From Riptortus pedestris (taxonomy: Eukaryota > Arthropoda > Insecta > Hemiptera > Alydidae), in assembly GCA_019009955.1 (NCBI GenBank), contig CM032229.1:78227001-78291000 (forward strand): a stretch of 64,000 nucleotides of DNA, read 5' to 3'. A program made the position numbers and the translations under genes. This document shows positions 24,175 through 36,825 of the stretch, one piece after another. Below the pieces are notes generated by a model that was given only the letters and a program-made list of their open reading frames with translations, ran no database searches and was not told the origin of the DNA. Numbering within the stretch: the first letter of the stretch is position 1; each line of letters starts with the position of its first letter.

Positions 24175-25030
24175 AAATATTTTTAATTGTTGTATTTTGA
24201 CACTATTTCTGGGTTTCTATTTGTCCCTTTAATGATCTTTTGATATTTATGTGAATTTCATATAGAGTATCGTAATCGTAGGTAATGTCCGGGAGTCGAT
24301 GAACAGTGCTCCCGTGTGTTCTACTTCATCTGATTGCGTGCTGCCTCAGGCATTCTGAAATTACCCTAATTTATTTCAGAATCGATATTATATATTCGTT
24401 TATGTAGCGAGTCATATGATTCTAGAATAAAATTGTAAGACTTTATTAGCCTCTTAGTTCATAGTCTTTTTGTGAATAATGTACTTTGTTAATGCCGTAT
24501 AATGGGAAACCTCTAGGTCTACTACCCTCCATGGTGATTCCCTTCTATTTCTTTTTTCCTAACTCCTTGGACAATATCCATAAAATTTTATGGCTATTGT
24601 ATCAATAAAATCAATTTCAGTTTAGTTTCGTGTACGCTCCACCTTTGAACATGTAAGACTAAGTGTTGTTTGTGACCAAAAGAAGGATATAGCGTTCCGA
24701 GACTTGTAAAGGCGTATATGAGTAGATTATCGGGAATTGAGAAAGTTTACAAGTGGAAGAAACTCCACCACGCAGGACTTATGCGCTTCCAAAGTTAATA
24801 ATAAGTTCATTGTCTATGGTGCAGTGACTTTGGCATCTAACAAGTGCAATGACGTTAATTTTATTTTAACACATTTCTCTACCTAGAATATTTACGTAGT
24901 TACTTCTCATACGTACATTTCCACTTTCAGCTCTTATATCACTACACAGTCATACATACATATAAATATGTCTTGTTTACGTAAACTGCTTACGATGGGA
25001 GAAGTTGAGAATATAATGTAAGATAGAGTG
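22801..25030. other. Intronic spacer with one (TA)n(GT)n tract
   Basis: A (TA)n tract passing into (GT)n at 24112-24174 is not flanked by HINE sequence. Otherwise nothing is recognised. Confidence 0.4.
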
Positions 25031-25068
25031 GAAAATCTGATAGTTTACACAGCCTCTCTGTGACGGGC
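25031..25068 (+). mobile_element. HINE-like fragment 7 (3' end)
   Basis: GAAAATCTGATAGTTTACAC then AGCCTCTCTGTGACGGGC matches the family 3' terminus with a damaged hairpin. The upstream few hundred bases may be decayed body. Confidence 0.55.
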
Positions 25069-27871
25069 ATTTCGTTTACAATCTCTTATATCTACACTTT
25101 GAACGAATTGGGAGTTTATGTTTGCTTATATTGTATAGGAGGTAGATCAAAAATTCCCTGTAAGAATGGATGTCTTAATGTAGAAAGGGGTGTTGAAAAG
25201 AGCTGTAACTTTCCGAATCTTAAGTTCTTCTTTCTCCACCCGTTTGAGTCGTTTGGCTCACGTCTGGACAGAATGAATTTTCGCATGCCGCCTTATTAAC
25301 ACCTAATGTCTGTTCTAAGGAGAAAGCCGACTCTTTGTGTAGCATAGTTAACTCATATAGTGGATTTTTATTTAGAGACAAATGTGAAGTAATTAATAAA
25401 GGCAATGAAAAGTGTGTGTGTATGATAACCAGCCATTATTTATTCCTCTAAGTATAGTATAATTTTTTGAACCCTACAAACAATTGAACTAAGAGAAAAA
25501 ATAAGTTTGATCTGGTTGGTAGAGGCCAAGCAGATTCTACGTGCCCGAGCTCACGTTCGTTGGCCTTGTGTTTCAGAATTTCTTCTCTGGAGGTGACATT
25601 AAATTTTATATTAAAGGGAAGGTTTATATATTTTTTTAAATTAAATGTTGTTAATGATTAGCATCAGCCTTTTATCCAAAAAAAAAAATACTTTGTATAT
25701 TAAGATTTACCACGTATTCATGTAATTTCTCTTCCTTGTCCAAGTAGTAAATTATTATTCCCAGGGTGGAAGCAGAATAATCATAAATTAATAAATGAAT
25801 TATTTCTCACTTGGTAGCAAAATATTTGATTTACATTGTGCCATATAATGCTATAGCACTTCCTTTCCTCTTATCTTCCGAGAAATTGTTTTTCTGATCT
25901 GATGTCATTAGAATTGATTTTCCGCGCATTCATGAAATGAGGCTAGAAATTGAATTTCCTGCCCAAGGTAGATTGTGTCCCATTTATGAAGTCTAATTAA
26001 GGTCTGAGAATACCTTCCAACATTTCATTAACTACGAGAAGATTGGAAGATAGCATGCTCATTGAAATAATTTGATAATCGTCTATGAAAACAAATAATA
26101 AGGAAAACTCTCTCTCAGCACAGATGATGATTATTTTTCAGTATTGCTAATGCATTTGTAAAATATTCTTTGTTTTGTTATCTATTACTTATTAAGAATT
26201 TGCTGTAAATCGTTTGACTGGTGTTGCAACTCCACCTAAACTTTAAGGAATATTATTTTCCTTTGAAACTAATTGGATTGTAAATTAAAAGTATAAATTA
26301 AAATATTGTCCTTTTTAAAAATTGAAGACTGTTTAAAATGGAAAAATATTTTTTAATGGATTTATGTACGTTATGGAAAATGTTCCAAACTAAGGATTAA
26401 GAGCTAAACAGGTTTTCTAGACTAAGCGATTATCCTCCTATTCTTCTTACGCCTCTACCAGTTTCTCTATTGATATTTTTACCAACGAATTATTCTTTGC
26501 AATTACAAAAACAAATGTACTGAGCAACAATTGCGTCATGAAGTCAGGAAAATATGCTAAAAGTACAACCACGCAGTCATAGCAGTAATAGACCAAGTGG
26601 AAGTTTGTATTGCCAAGCTGAGGTCGGCCCTACATAACTAAATCACACATATAACGAATAAGACAGACAATATATTGTACATATTTTGAAACTCTTAAAA
26701 AGTATAAATATTTGTTACATAATTTGAAAACGATACAAAATGGATCTGTAGCACACATTATAAGATTAGGATTAACACAGGCACACCTTTAAAAGAATAA
26801 ATACGGATATGAATTAACCGAATATGAGCTTTAAGGAATTTCTTCGAAAAATATAATTGTAATCCCTTATTACACTTACAGGTAGTTGTTAAATATTAAT
26901 GAACGTCTCACCTCACCTACCTCTCTTGGCCCAGACTTCTATACATCTTTAAAATTGGTAATATGTGTATGTTTGTATATAGATATCTAATCTGAGCTGC
27001 TGAACAATAAATTGAGCGAATGATTGATTGAGATTTTCTTCTCTGGGATATACCATATTCCCCCAAAAGAGGTCAGTTAAATCGATTCTCCTAATCTGGG
27101 TTCTCCCTACTATATTTGCTGCTCCCCTTTCTACGTACTCTCATAAAATATTTATTTTCTTCTTCCTGTTCTAATTTGATTTCTACTTTATTGGACTCAT
27201 TTATTTTATTTATTATTTCTGTTTTATCTGATATTTCTCATTGTTATCCTCCTTCTGGAAAACATTTCTATTACTGCCTTTTACTTACGTATATTGTTTA
27301 AAATTTGTAATTTCATAGGATATATGTAAATGTTCCAACCATTCTGTTTTATAATACCTTTTTTTTCGGCAATAAATACAAAAGGTAGGCATTGTTTGTC
27401 GCTCTGGGGAAGGCAGGCCCTGGGGCTGGATGCACATTGTGGCAGAGTGAATCCTGTGGGAGATTTATATTTTTTCTTTACAGCTAAAGAAATGGTAGTT
27501 AAAGAAGTGGCCATGAAGTGATCATTCTACTCTGGTTACTACCTTATTATTAACTTCTCCATTATTAGTGAAGCTGTAGTGTCTTAAAGTCCCATTTATT
27601 TTTACTGTAGAAAACTTCAATGTTTTTCACAATTATCTCAAATTACTCAGGGAGTGCTGGCAACGTGATTGAATATTTCCTCATTTGAGTCATTTCGAAG
27701 TATTTTACTGTATTGTCACATTCCTCTTTTCTTTAAACAACTTCTGAAGCTCCTTTCTATAGTCAATAAATACCTTTCTAAAGGCGTACACTAATATTTC
27801 TATCATCAAATGTTGAACATTTAAATGTAATTTATTAAAATACACTTTCTGCTTCTATGGCTAAACTGGAG
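25069..27871. other. Intronic spacer, no supported feature
   Basis: Short open frames at 25060-25299 and 27330-27521 lack recognisable motifs. The second is followed by an acceptor-like TTTCTTTACAG, but the frame after it begins with a stop in the phase used by the neighbouring exons. Confidence 0.35.
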
Positions 27872-28024
27872 GGGTTATCTACAAGTTTTCGCCCCTTCTT
27901 AACATGCATGGACGTAGGGACGTTATTTACTATATTTTTCGCTAAGTAAAATCCCATTACCCACGTAGGAATCCCCCCCCACAAGTATTAAGGCGCCTTA
28001 TTTCAAATGGCTAACCTGATTCCC
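27872..28024 (-). mobile_element. tRNA-derived SINE, copy B (degenerate)
   Basis: Shares GGGGTTATCTAC, the TTTCG...CTAAGTAAA segment and the tRNA-side end AAATGGCTAACCTGAT with the copy near 22.3 kb. The B box is poorly kept. Confidence 0.6.
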
Positions 28025-28639
28025 TGGTAACAAATGTAAATCTCCTCCTTAATGTCAGTTAATCCTGTTCCTTGAAAACGTCATACTACACGGATTATTT
28101 CAACTTAGACTGTCCAGCCTATTTTAGAAAGATGATATTTTCACCACTGGTATAACACTATGTTCATTACCTCACAAGATTTTATTGCATATCCATTTAT
28201 TGTAAAGACACTAATAAGTTTAAATTTAACATCAATTTCTCCTTACATCAATTGTATTTTGATTTCTATGCACTGTTGACATTTGCAATTCAGATATTTA
28301 ACTTTTTATTTCGTATTTCTGTGCTTTTTAAATCCCAAACCCCTTAGCTCCCTTAGCTCCTCATTAAGAAAATATCTTCTCATATAAGGTGTGTAATGAA
28401 CCTCCCAAATCAAACAGTTGTTTGTTTTGTAAATACTTGGTTTACAAATACTATAAAAATTAGAGCCTCTAGATTATAGGAAGTTGATTGATAATGTCCG
28501 TTGCGAATTTATCCGTCTATCTCACCGTAAAAACATCCGATTAACGCCGTATTCAAGCTTGGAATATGATTCTTCTTGATATATTGGCTTATTGCCAATA
28601 TGAGGTATGGAAGATTACCTCAGGGCTGAAAATTGAAAA
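28025..28639. other. AT-rich spacer, nothing recognised
   Basis: No coding frame or repeat terminus seen. Confidence 0.4.
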
Positions 28640-28821
28640 ATACAAATATCTCGGTTAATATTAGAACAAGAGATAATATGTCTAAAACGTTTGGTTTTAT
28701 AATATTTTACTTCCTATGGATCACCATCCTTCTGGTTCTACATTAGCCATTAATGAATTTGATCTTTAGTTTTACAAAAAACTTAAACATTGATTTTACA
28801 ATTTTGATGTTGACACAAAAA

Positions 28822-28869
<48 letters not shown>

Positions 28870-28991
28870 TCGAAAGAACCTCATTGTTGTAATCTCCTAG
28901 GTAGGTTCTATGAACATTTAAAGAAATTTTTCGATTTCCATATAATGAGTTCAAAGCTGATAGCTGTTTCCCCTTACGGGAAATATGTTCA
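28640..28991 (-). mobile_element. HINE-like element copy 8, short partial
   Basis: Reverse orientation. AATATCTCGGTTAATATT, AATTTGATCTTTAGTTTTAC and a (TA)n tract at about 28825-28864 come first. TTTCGAAAGAACCTCATTG, ATCTCCTAGGTAGGTTC and the 5' end CCCCTTACGGGAAATATGTT follow. The frames across the TA tract on both strands are artefacts. Confidence 0.75.
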
Positions 28992-29021
28992 AAAACAGTA
29001 ATCATGTTTTGTTTTTTGTAG

Positions 29022-29053
29022 CTGATGAAGACTGTTAAGGCAGTCGAAACGTC
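29022..29053 (+). ncRNA. Hammerhead-like core, possible Penelope-element terminus
   Basis: The segment reads CTGATGA, one unpaired A, a perfect 5-bp stem (GACTG/CAGTC) with a 6-base loop, then GAAAC and GTC. CUGAUGA...GAAA is the conserved core of hammerhead ribozymes, which occur in terminal repeats of Penelope-like elements. An extra A sits in the core and I cannot see a proper stem III, so activity is doubtful. It may be a short Penelope 3' fragment next to HINE copy 8. Confidence 0.4.
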
Positions 29054-29120
29054 CTAGAAATAAACTTACTATCAGTTTATTTATAGAAATTTTGTATGTC
29101 CTATGCACACCTGTCCTTCT

Positions 29121-31639
29121 TTTAAATAGAAAGATTAGAATAAATTATCATCCTATTATACATATGTTTTACCTGTATGATTAACTAGTTTTAAACGCAG
29201 GCATTAATTTCTGCTTCCTTGAATGTTTACTCTCCATCGTGAGACAATCAAGAGCTACTTGATTGAATAATTAAATAAAGAATTTGAATCTAAATTTGAA
29301 GTAGCGAACTTCCCTCCATTTCTAATGCTGCTATCTTGCCAGAATGCGCTGCGTTGCCACACACCTCATAGTCCCACCAAAATCTATGGTTACCTATGTT
29401 TTTATGCACTCCTATAGTTTAATCGTTTTTGTCATTGCTTTAGATGGAGCAGCCATAGAAACGACCTCAATGCTTTCTTGCCTTTTCATATTATGAATAA
29501 TGTAATGACAAACATGCCTTGAATGTGCACCTGTTGAGAGACTATTAGTCCGATCAACTTTAATTTCTTCACAATAGGTCCTCTAGAGTGTGAAATGTAG
29601 GTCATCCATTAGACTGATGAGTGTTTTCCTAGCGCTCCGAGTGACCCTTTAGTCATAGTATGCCTACGTGTCTAAACGGTCAGTTGTTGGCAGCGCTGCC
29701 CCAAAAGTTTTCACACTTTGAAATTAGGTCGAGGCTTATACTTAGGCGTCCATTTTGTCCATGTCCTTAATTGAATTCGTTAGGGCTTAATGCAATTAGT
29801 TTACCTTCAGTCCTATAAACATTTAGCAATAGGCATTTACTAGCATGATATTCTTGCTTAATGTTAGAACAGAATTTAGCTTAGTTTTTGTTTGAGCTAC
29901 TGTAAATCTATTGATTACTAATCACTATTAATGATTTAATTCCCTTTTATATGTTGTAAAAGACATATAAATAGGACAGAGGTCTTTATGGATTATGTTT
30001 ATTATTGCATACAGTATTTCCCCGACCTCCGATTACCTGTATTTGATTTTTCTTTAAACGCTTTATACCCCAAAAGCTATAATTATCGTCCATACGTTTA
30101 TGTATACACTATAGAAGCAAGAATGTGGAATTATATATTTTTTTTTTATTTTGCACGGTCTATAATGCCGACCACGGATCACTGAATTTTTGTTCCTTCA
30201 AATTCAGCGATTTGTTGTAATAACTTAAACATTAATTTTCTCAACTTCTTTGCGTGGTTGTTTTAATTAAGAGGCAATTAAAGGCAAAGGAAAATTTATT
30301 TTTACCTAATCAAGCCTAAAGAATTTGCATAACCAGAATAAAGGAGTTAATGTGTACTGTGTTAGGCCACCCCACTCCTAAGCATTTCCATAATACGATA
30401 TTATAGCTCCTAATGTCTCATGTGCTACTTTTGTTTTCATATTTGTTTACTTTTTGTTTTTGGTAAAGGAGATATAGAGAATAGAATCGATGTCATCGTA
30501 TATCTGTTCTAGCATGCGAGGTATTGTTTACGCAGCCTATGTAGGCGGGATTTTAGGTATAATAGAAACTTTAATGCTTGGTTAAATAATATTATGTTTT
30601 TTCCACTGAATTTTATTTTAAGCACATAGCATTTACGGTTCTCCACCATCCGGAGCTAATGCACTGATTCCAATGAAAGATACCTCATGGAAGGTGAATA
30701 TCCCATTAGTTTACCCCACCATGTCTCCAGTACAGTGGCTCGGATTCAAGTTTCCGAAATCGTTATCCTTCTAAACTTACTCTCACGGGGCTGCGAAAAC
30801 CTCATTGATTTTGCACGTCGTGATATGGCACACTGATTAGGTCCTCTCACCAACTCCATCTCCGATTTTGACTCCGTTAATAGCCTTCCTCGTTGATCTG
30901 ATGAGGTTGCTGGGTATTTCGATTGGCCCCAAAGCCTTCAGCAACTTTAGTAAACCCACACTGTCATATCCCATTTCAAGCATTTGTCCAGAGAAGGGGT
31001 GATCTGAGGTTGTGCACGTCGGTAATATAAGTTGTATTGCGGTGGTTGCAATAGTTGAAGTGGTTTGTAGTAAAAAAAAATTAGTACTTGTTTTTATCAG
31101 AACCCACTTTAACTTATCCTGTTTGTTTTGGTTCATTTTTGGGAATATTGATTAAAGGTAATATAGTTCCAACTACTGTAAATCAAATTAATAATTTAAA
31201 TAGACACAACCCAATTTGATTTGTGAAATATTAAAAAATCGAACTTGAGAAAAAAGTTGAAATAATTTATAAATATATTTTTGTATTGATATTAATTTAT
31301 TAAATTTTAAATGGAAGTGATAGAATGAGAAATGGCGTAAGCGATATATTACTCACAAATTGACAGTGGTGGAATTATTATTGGTTCTCCTGAAGTTAAA
31401 TATTTATTTTCATCAATTTTACCGTTTTGATTTATCAATCCTGTCACCCTCCAATTAGTAATAGAATGGATACGTCCTTCGTAAATTAATTATTTCAATA
31501 CTACGGTATTTCACGTTCCTCGAACAGTTTTTCAGGTTATACAGCTAATCTTCATACATTGAAAGCAGTCCGTTAGACAATTCTATATTGTGCAAAAGTA
31601 AAAAAAACCTTATTTTACCGTTCATCTTTAATTATGTAT
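29121..31639. other. Intronic spacer; one unassigned minus-strand frame
   Basis: A 99-codon minus-strand frame at 30837-31136 (containing HPFSGQMLEMGYDSVGLLKL) has mixed composition but no recognisable domain or splice support. A decayed HINE 3' hairpin may lie near 30525-30550 (TTTACGCAGCCTATGTAGGC). Confidence 0.3.
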
Positions 31640-31728
31640 GAAATTTACTAGGCAGTACCAATGGACATTTGAAGATTTTTTTTCTCTCGAAAACTGTGTT
31701 ATGAGTACATATTTAAGGGAAACCTGCT
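31640..31728 (-). mobile_element. HINE-like fragment 9 (5' end)
   Basis: Reverse-orientation 5' terminus: TACTAGGCAGTACCAATGG, ACATTTGAAGATTTTTTTTC, GTGTTATGAGTACATATTT, AAGGGAAACCTGCT before AAAA. The rest is missing. Confidence 0.7.
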
Positions 31729-32004
31729 AAAAGCTTTCATAGCGATTACAATTTTCCATAATTATCATCTCCCACCCATTTTAAACGTTAACATCCGAGT
31801 TAAGTTAATTTTTCTTTCCAGAGTGATATTTGAAATCGGAGTTACCTGAGAAACGTAATTCATTGATCAAAATATTTCCAATCACACAGTTTTGAGATGG
31901 TTTACTTAAAAATGCTCTAATGTACCCATTTGCAATGTGAAAAGTGAATTAATGTTTTCCGGCGAAGAAATGTTCGCTTTGTGCTATTAAGGATAATCGG
32001 AATG

Positions 32005-32140
32005 GGTTATCTAGAGACTACCACCTTTTCTAGTCTGGGTGGGACTAAGGATTTCATTTAATGAGTTTGCCACTAAATAAATTCCTATTTCCCAGTTAAG
32101 AAGGCCAACGCCTCGACTCAAATGGATAACCTGAGCTTCC
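32005..32140 (-). mobile_element. tRNA-derived SINE, copy C
   Basis: GGGTTATCTAGAGACTACC, CTAGTCTGGGTGGGACTAAG, ATTTAATGAGTTTGCCACTA and GGCCAACGCC...ATGGATAACCTGAG match the copy near 22.3 kb. The B-box part is deleted between TTCCCAG and AAGGCC. Confidence 0.7.
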
Positions 32141-34045
32141 TAAATTCAAATTATCAAAAGGAAGTCGTAAAAACATTGAAACTGCTACTTTACATGACCT
32201 ACACGAATCCAACCTTCATAAAAATTTCGGTAATTCATCAATAAAGTGAGTAAATATCACACAGGAATGCGAAAAAATAAAATAAAGCCATTAAAACATA
32301 AATACCTTTAATTTTAGGAACAATAAAGTAACATAATTTCTACTGATCTGATAGAAATCATCAAAATTCTGGCGAAGCATTTGCATTCAATTTCTAGCTT
32401 AATAAATGTCAGTCCTTCTGCTCTAAATTATAAAATCCACTTTTCGCCCACCTATAGAAATCCATCTTTCCAACAATCAACCACAAAATCAAAATTCTTG
32501 TGCTATGACAAATGCAAAACCTCACCTATTACGAATTATTAAATAATTGATCCACTTCAAGTATAAACCTTTTAAAAATATTTAATACAAAACAGAACAC
32601 TTATATAGGCTAGAAGCAAGGATTGTTGTAGGTATGCTCCATTAAGCACTTTTGTGGAAATAAACAAAACTAAGGAAAGTTTGGATAGTAAAATAAATAA
32701 ATTGAGCCTAAAGTTGCCTTAACTATCCTATCCTAAGTATTTATCTAATCGCAGGTAAATGGACCATTGGCAATGATCCATCCAGTGTAAGGTGTCACAA
32801 AGAAGGAGGAAACAACACATCTCACACTGCCAGTCAGTTAATATTGACAAAGAGAATAAGCAAGGCAATTGCCCTGAGGTCAGGTTTTATTTTTAGGTTC
32901 AATATCGATTCATGAACAGCTGTCACTAAAGGCTTTTATTGATCCATGGATAATAATTATTCTTTACATCATCATTAAGGAACCGATAAACTAAATACGA
33001 ATTGTATTGATGTCGAGTTTTAGTGCACGATCGCGCGCACAGGTTCACACCAAAAATGTGCACGCACAGAGGGTCATTATTAAGGCAGAAACTCCAATAT
33101 TCCAGAGGTGGGACCTCTTTTGGATTTCGCTTGGCCTTTTTGAAAGCACTTACCATGAGCTAAGGTAATATTCTCATTATAGTCACCTTGGTTAGGGAGA
33201 TATATGCGCCGAGTGGATTGATTGCACAAGAAGTCTAGTCACAAAACTCTAGTAGTGATCTCTTTAGACTCTATATGTGTATGAGTGTGTATTTAATATG
33301 TGTAAGGATATCACATTTTCCCTAAAACTTAGTAGATATATATCCCCCCCCCCAAGAATTATAAATCTAAAACAGCAAAATCGTTTGGTGAGTGGAGGTC
33401 CCATAAAATTGCCTTATTAGGAGTACAGGAAATATAGTTCATAATATGATCAACAAATTAAGTTCTCTACTACATTAACAGAAATGTTTATTATTTCTTT
33501 AGTGAACTTGGTATTTTTTTTTTCTTTGTAAGACTGAATTTCATTTACGTAATTCTAAATCAAGGTTTTGCATTGCTCGTATTCATATTTTCATTCATAT
33601 AGATATAAGTAACTTTATATGGCTTTCTCATTCTTTAATTTCACTAGGCATTTACTTACAAATTTCATAATCAACAGTCATGATGGTTTCCAAAATGAGC
33701 AGCTTCCTCTAATCCTTGCCCGTTCAGGTTCGCCTCTACACCATGTAGGTATTCGGTCAGATCGATTACCTTTTTCATCTAATGAACATACTTAATATTC
33801 CAGAGCTATTCCTTCCGTCTTCGGTTATTACATTTTTGTCTCACCTCAGGGGGAACATCGAACTAAAACTCCCTCTTTTTGCATTTCATGATGCCATGGG
33901 AATTGGATATTACATTGTGGCTTCTTCATTATAATATCCTTTGTTCCTAGGCTCATTATGAACATTTTAATAAACGCATTCATTGTTCCTGCATTTTATT
34001 GTTATTTATTAACGTCTACTTTTTGCAACTACGGCTAATTGACAC
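32141..34045. other. Intronic spacer, nothing firmly recognised
   Basis: A minus-strand frame at 32926-33156 (MVSAFKKAKRNPKEVPPLEY) begins at a donor-like ATGGTAAGTGC, so its start may be an intron edge. No family recognised. Confidence 0.3.
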
Positions 34046-34196
34046 GGGTTATCTACAGCTTACCACCTATTTCTAACCAGGGTTGGACTAAGCATTTATT
34101 GAAGGAGATTCCTATTGCCCAGGCGGAAAATGAACTCACCACTCTTGGTTTACCATCTGAATTTAAGGCTAACTCTTTAACTCCGAAAAGGTAACG
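34046..34196 (-). mobile_element. tRNA-derived SINE, copy D (degenerate)
   Basis: GGGTTATCTACAGCTTACCA, CCAGGGTTGGACTAAGC, ATTCCTATTGCCCAGGCGG and the tRNA-side AAGGCTAACTC identify it. The B box reads GTGAGTTCATTTTC on the minus strand and is damaged. Confidence 0.6.
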
Positions 34197-34871
34197 TATA
34201 AGAGTTTAGACAAATGGGTAACATAATACAGGGTATATTAATTATTCCACAAATAAACGAAATAAGTATTAAAATAATTTGTATCTTCTCGTAATCCTAC
34301 CCGTCTAATTTTAAGGAAATTTTCTTTTAAAAAAAGCCAAACACAGGAAACAAAGCCAATTATCCACATGTTTAACGTTTTAATCAAGTAGGTTTTCCCA
34401 TTATATTATAAGTGTTCGTGTATTTTGAAGCATCATTTATTCATTTGATTTGCTGTGTCGTAATTTTTAATTTCACACCTTTACTTGCTGTTGTAAAATA
34501 CAAAACAGTTGGTAAAGCCATCTTATTATATAACATACGATAACATATCTACAGTCGTTGTAAATATAAAAACTCCGTTAAGATTTGTCCAGTGAAATAA
34601 TAAGAGCAGAAAGACATAATGTTCTTTTAATGTTTATGCCATGTACATTTTAATTTCAATGAAAATGTGTGCCTTATATCATTGTGTCAATAACTGGTCT
34701 TTTGTGTAAAATTTTTGAAAGTTTAGTAGGCGAGTTCTTGTCAGTTATTAATCTCCCCGTGTTTGATAGTTAATTATGTATTACACAGTAAACATATGGC
34801 GGGTTAGGTCCTAGTCATGAGGTATTCGTGTGTTATCCGTCGCTCGTGGTTTGTGTTACATTTAGTACTTA

Positions 34872-35219
34872 CTATGCTATAATATCATTGTGGAATTTTG
34901 CCGTAAATACCTTAAAAAGGGAAACATTCGTATAGAAAGGAGTGAGAAAAGAGAACAAACTCATAGGCAGCAAACTGTAGAAAGGGGGGTATGAAATCAT
35001 TTTTTTTGTAAATTTGATTATCTTACCTGAATCTGAGCACGAATAGCCTTGAAATGGAAATAGGGTGGGTTGGGGAAGAAATTTTCTAAATGGATAGAAA
35101 TAAAAGTTGCCACAAAATACTTGTAGTATGTTCACTGGAAGAGATGCATCTTTTAAAACTGTAATCGCTCTGGCTCCCTTCATGAACATTTTTGCGAACT
35201 CCCAAGGAGGAGGAGGCAT
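34872..35219 (-). CDS. Doubtful minus-strand frame, possible exon, unidentified
   Basis: On the minus strand, ATG at 35219 (good AAATG context) opens MPPPPWEFAKMFMKGARAIT and then VLKDASLPVNILQ. About 33 codons of mixed composition follow before the frame becomes Phe/Tyr-rich AT sequence. A donor-like GTATTT falls after ILQ, so only the first part might be an exon. No domain recognised and no partner exon found. It may be chance. Confidence 0.2.
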   Translation of the reverse strand: MPPPPWEFAKMFMKGARAITVLKDASLPVNILQVFCGNFYFYPFRKFLPQPTLFPFQGYSCSDSGKIIKFTKKMISYPPFYSLLPMSLFSFLTPFYTNVSLFKVFTAKFHNDIIA

Positions 35220-35374
35220 TTCGCACGCACCTGCGAAGTATGCTTGCCTTGCAGGTTAGCCTACTTACTCCCTTCACAATTTGAAAATGGAATAGTCATC
35301 AGGATTCCAAAATATCAGTTTATTTTTCTTTTAGGTGTACACCATTTTTGCAACTAAACCTTTTTGGGGAGGGT

Positions 35375-36006
35375 TCTACAGTGATATTTTTAATTTTCGA
35401 AATCCTCTACTCTAACTCCCCCCCCCCCATCCGTTCCTGGACTGAATTCAGCCATTAATGACAATGAACTTTAGTTTTGAATTCAACAGTTAAATATCGA
35501 TTATGGTACTGATCAAGTAAACATATTCGATTATAGGAGTTAAATCATAATTGATGACGTCATCGCGCAACGTATTTGCATTTATCTCACAAAGTATAAA
35601 TTTCAATGAGGACAACATTTGCTATTTAAGCTTCAAATAAAGTCCTTTTGAATATTACAGCTTATCGTTAATTTCACATGAGTGGGAGTGAGGGTTTACT
35701 AAAGGGTGAAAACTTCAAAATTCAAATATCTCATTTAATAATGATGATATTGAAAAAAAGCATCTAATATAGTAATAATAGTATCTATTTATAGTACGTT
35801 TAATTTGCAATAAGATTGGTCTGACCAATTTTTTAATCCGACCTATAATAACGGAGATTTTTCGGAATTCTCCCCTCTGAACCCTCTCCCCCCCCCCCGT
35901 CCGATTTTCAGCTGTTAACGAATTTGATCTTTATTTTTACATGAAACGTTTAAATATACAGTTCGGCAACGTTTAAACATAAGTTAGAATAGCTAGAGCT
36001 TAAACA

Positions 36007-36065
<59 letters not shown>

Positions 36066-36194
36066 GAACGGGCCCTATTAACGTCATCTCTTAGGTAGGA
36101 TCGACGCACATTTGAGGAAATTTTTCCCAAATCGCCCCATGAGTACAACGTCAACGTTTTAGCAGATTTCCCTTTTCCTTGAGAAAAATATGCT
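35375..36194 (-). mobile_element. HINE-like element copy 10, long form, 3' end lost
   Basis: Reverse orientation with the body duplicated: C-rich blocks at about 35417 and 35885. TGATGACGTCATCGCGCAAC lies between them, and a (TA)n tract at about 36009-36061 follows. ATCTCTTAGGTAGGATCGAC and a disrupted 5' end (GCAGATTTCCCTTTTCC, then ATATGCT before AAAAAG) close it. The hairpin end is absent. Confidence 0.75.
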
Positions 36195-36825
36195 AAAAAG
36201 TTTATTCACTTGTATTCATATTTATTTCTTGTTTCATTTCTTCTGTTCAGATGTCATAGCGCATGTGTATGTATATTTGAACGCCTGGAGTTCGGAAATG
36301 ATTGAATTTGGCCCAGAAGGGGGATTTTCAAACCCATGATTCCAATTATCTCAGTTATTATGATTCAGATCAGAAATTGAATATAGCCAATCTTGTTAAC
36401 CATTTAAGCTTTTGCCATCGATTCGTAAAAATGTTTGGTAACTTGAATGTATTTTATCTCAGTCGGGTTTTAATTGAGCTAGTAGAGAATTGTTGGGTGT
36501 CAGTTACAGAATGGTTTCTTAATTCTTCTTATAGAGAATTTTAATGGAAGTGCTTACAGTTTCGGGCACCATTGGTCTCCTTATTGAGAGCGGTTTCAAA
36601 TGGAGGAAAAGCAAAGAGTACTAGCTTCATTCGTTGGGGGCTACATTGTGAACAATTCACAATTTCATTCATAATTGTATCAAGCATAATATGCCCAATT
36701 TAAATTTCAAGCTACGTTTACATAGGTTTCTTATTACGGGAGAAATATAAAATCGATTTTGGAGACGTATTCATCGGCGAGGCATTCCAGAAATCTGGTT
36801 AGTTTACTTAGCACAGGCATGTATT
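36195..36825. other. Spacer between two HINE-like copies
   Basis: A plus-strand frame at 36302-36544 has no recognisable motif. AAATCTGGTTAGTTTACTTA at about 36791-36810 may be a decayed HINE 3' end. Confidence 0.35.

Noticed and set aside
27330..27521. Possible exon around an acceptor-like TTTCTTTACAG
   Set aside because: In the phase of the neighbouring exons the sequence after the acceptor starts with a stop, and no donor follows.
36195..36544. Small plus-strand gene at 36302-36544
   Set aside because: No Kozak context, domain or splice support, and it sits between two repeat copies.
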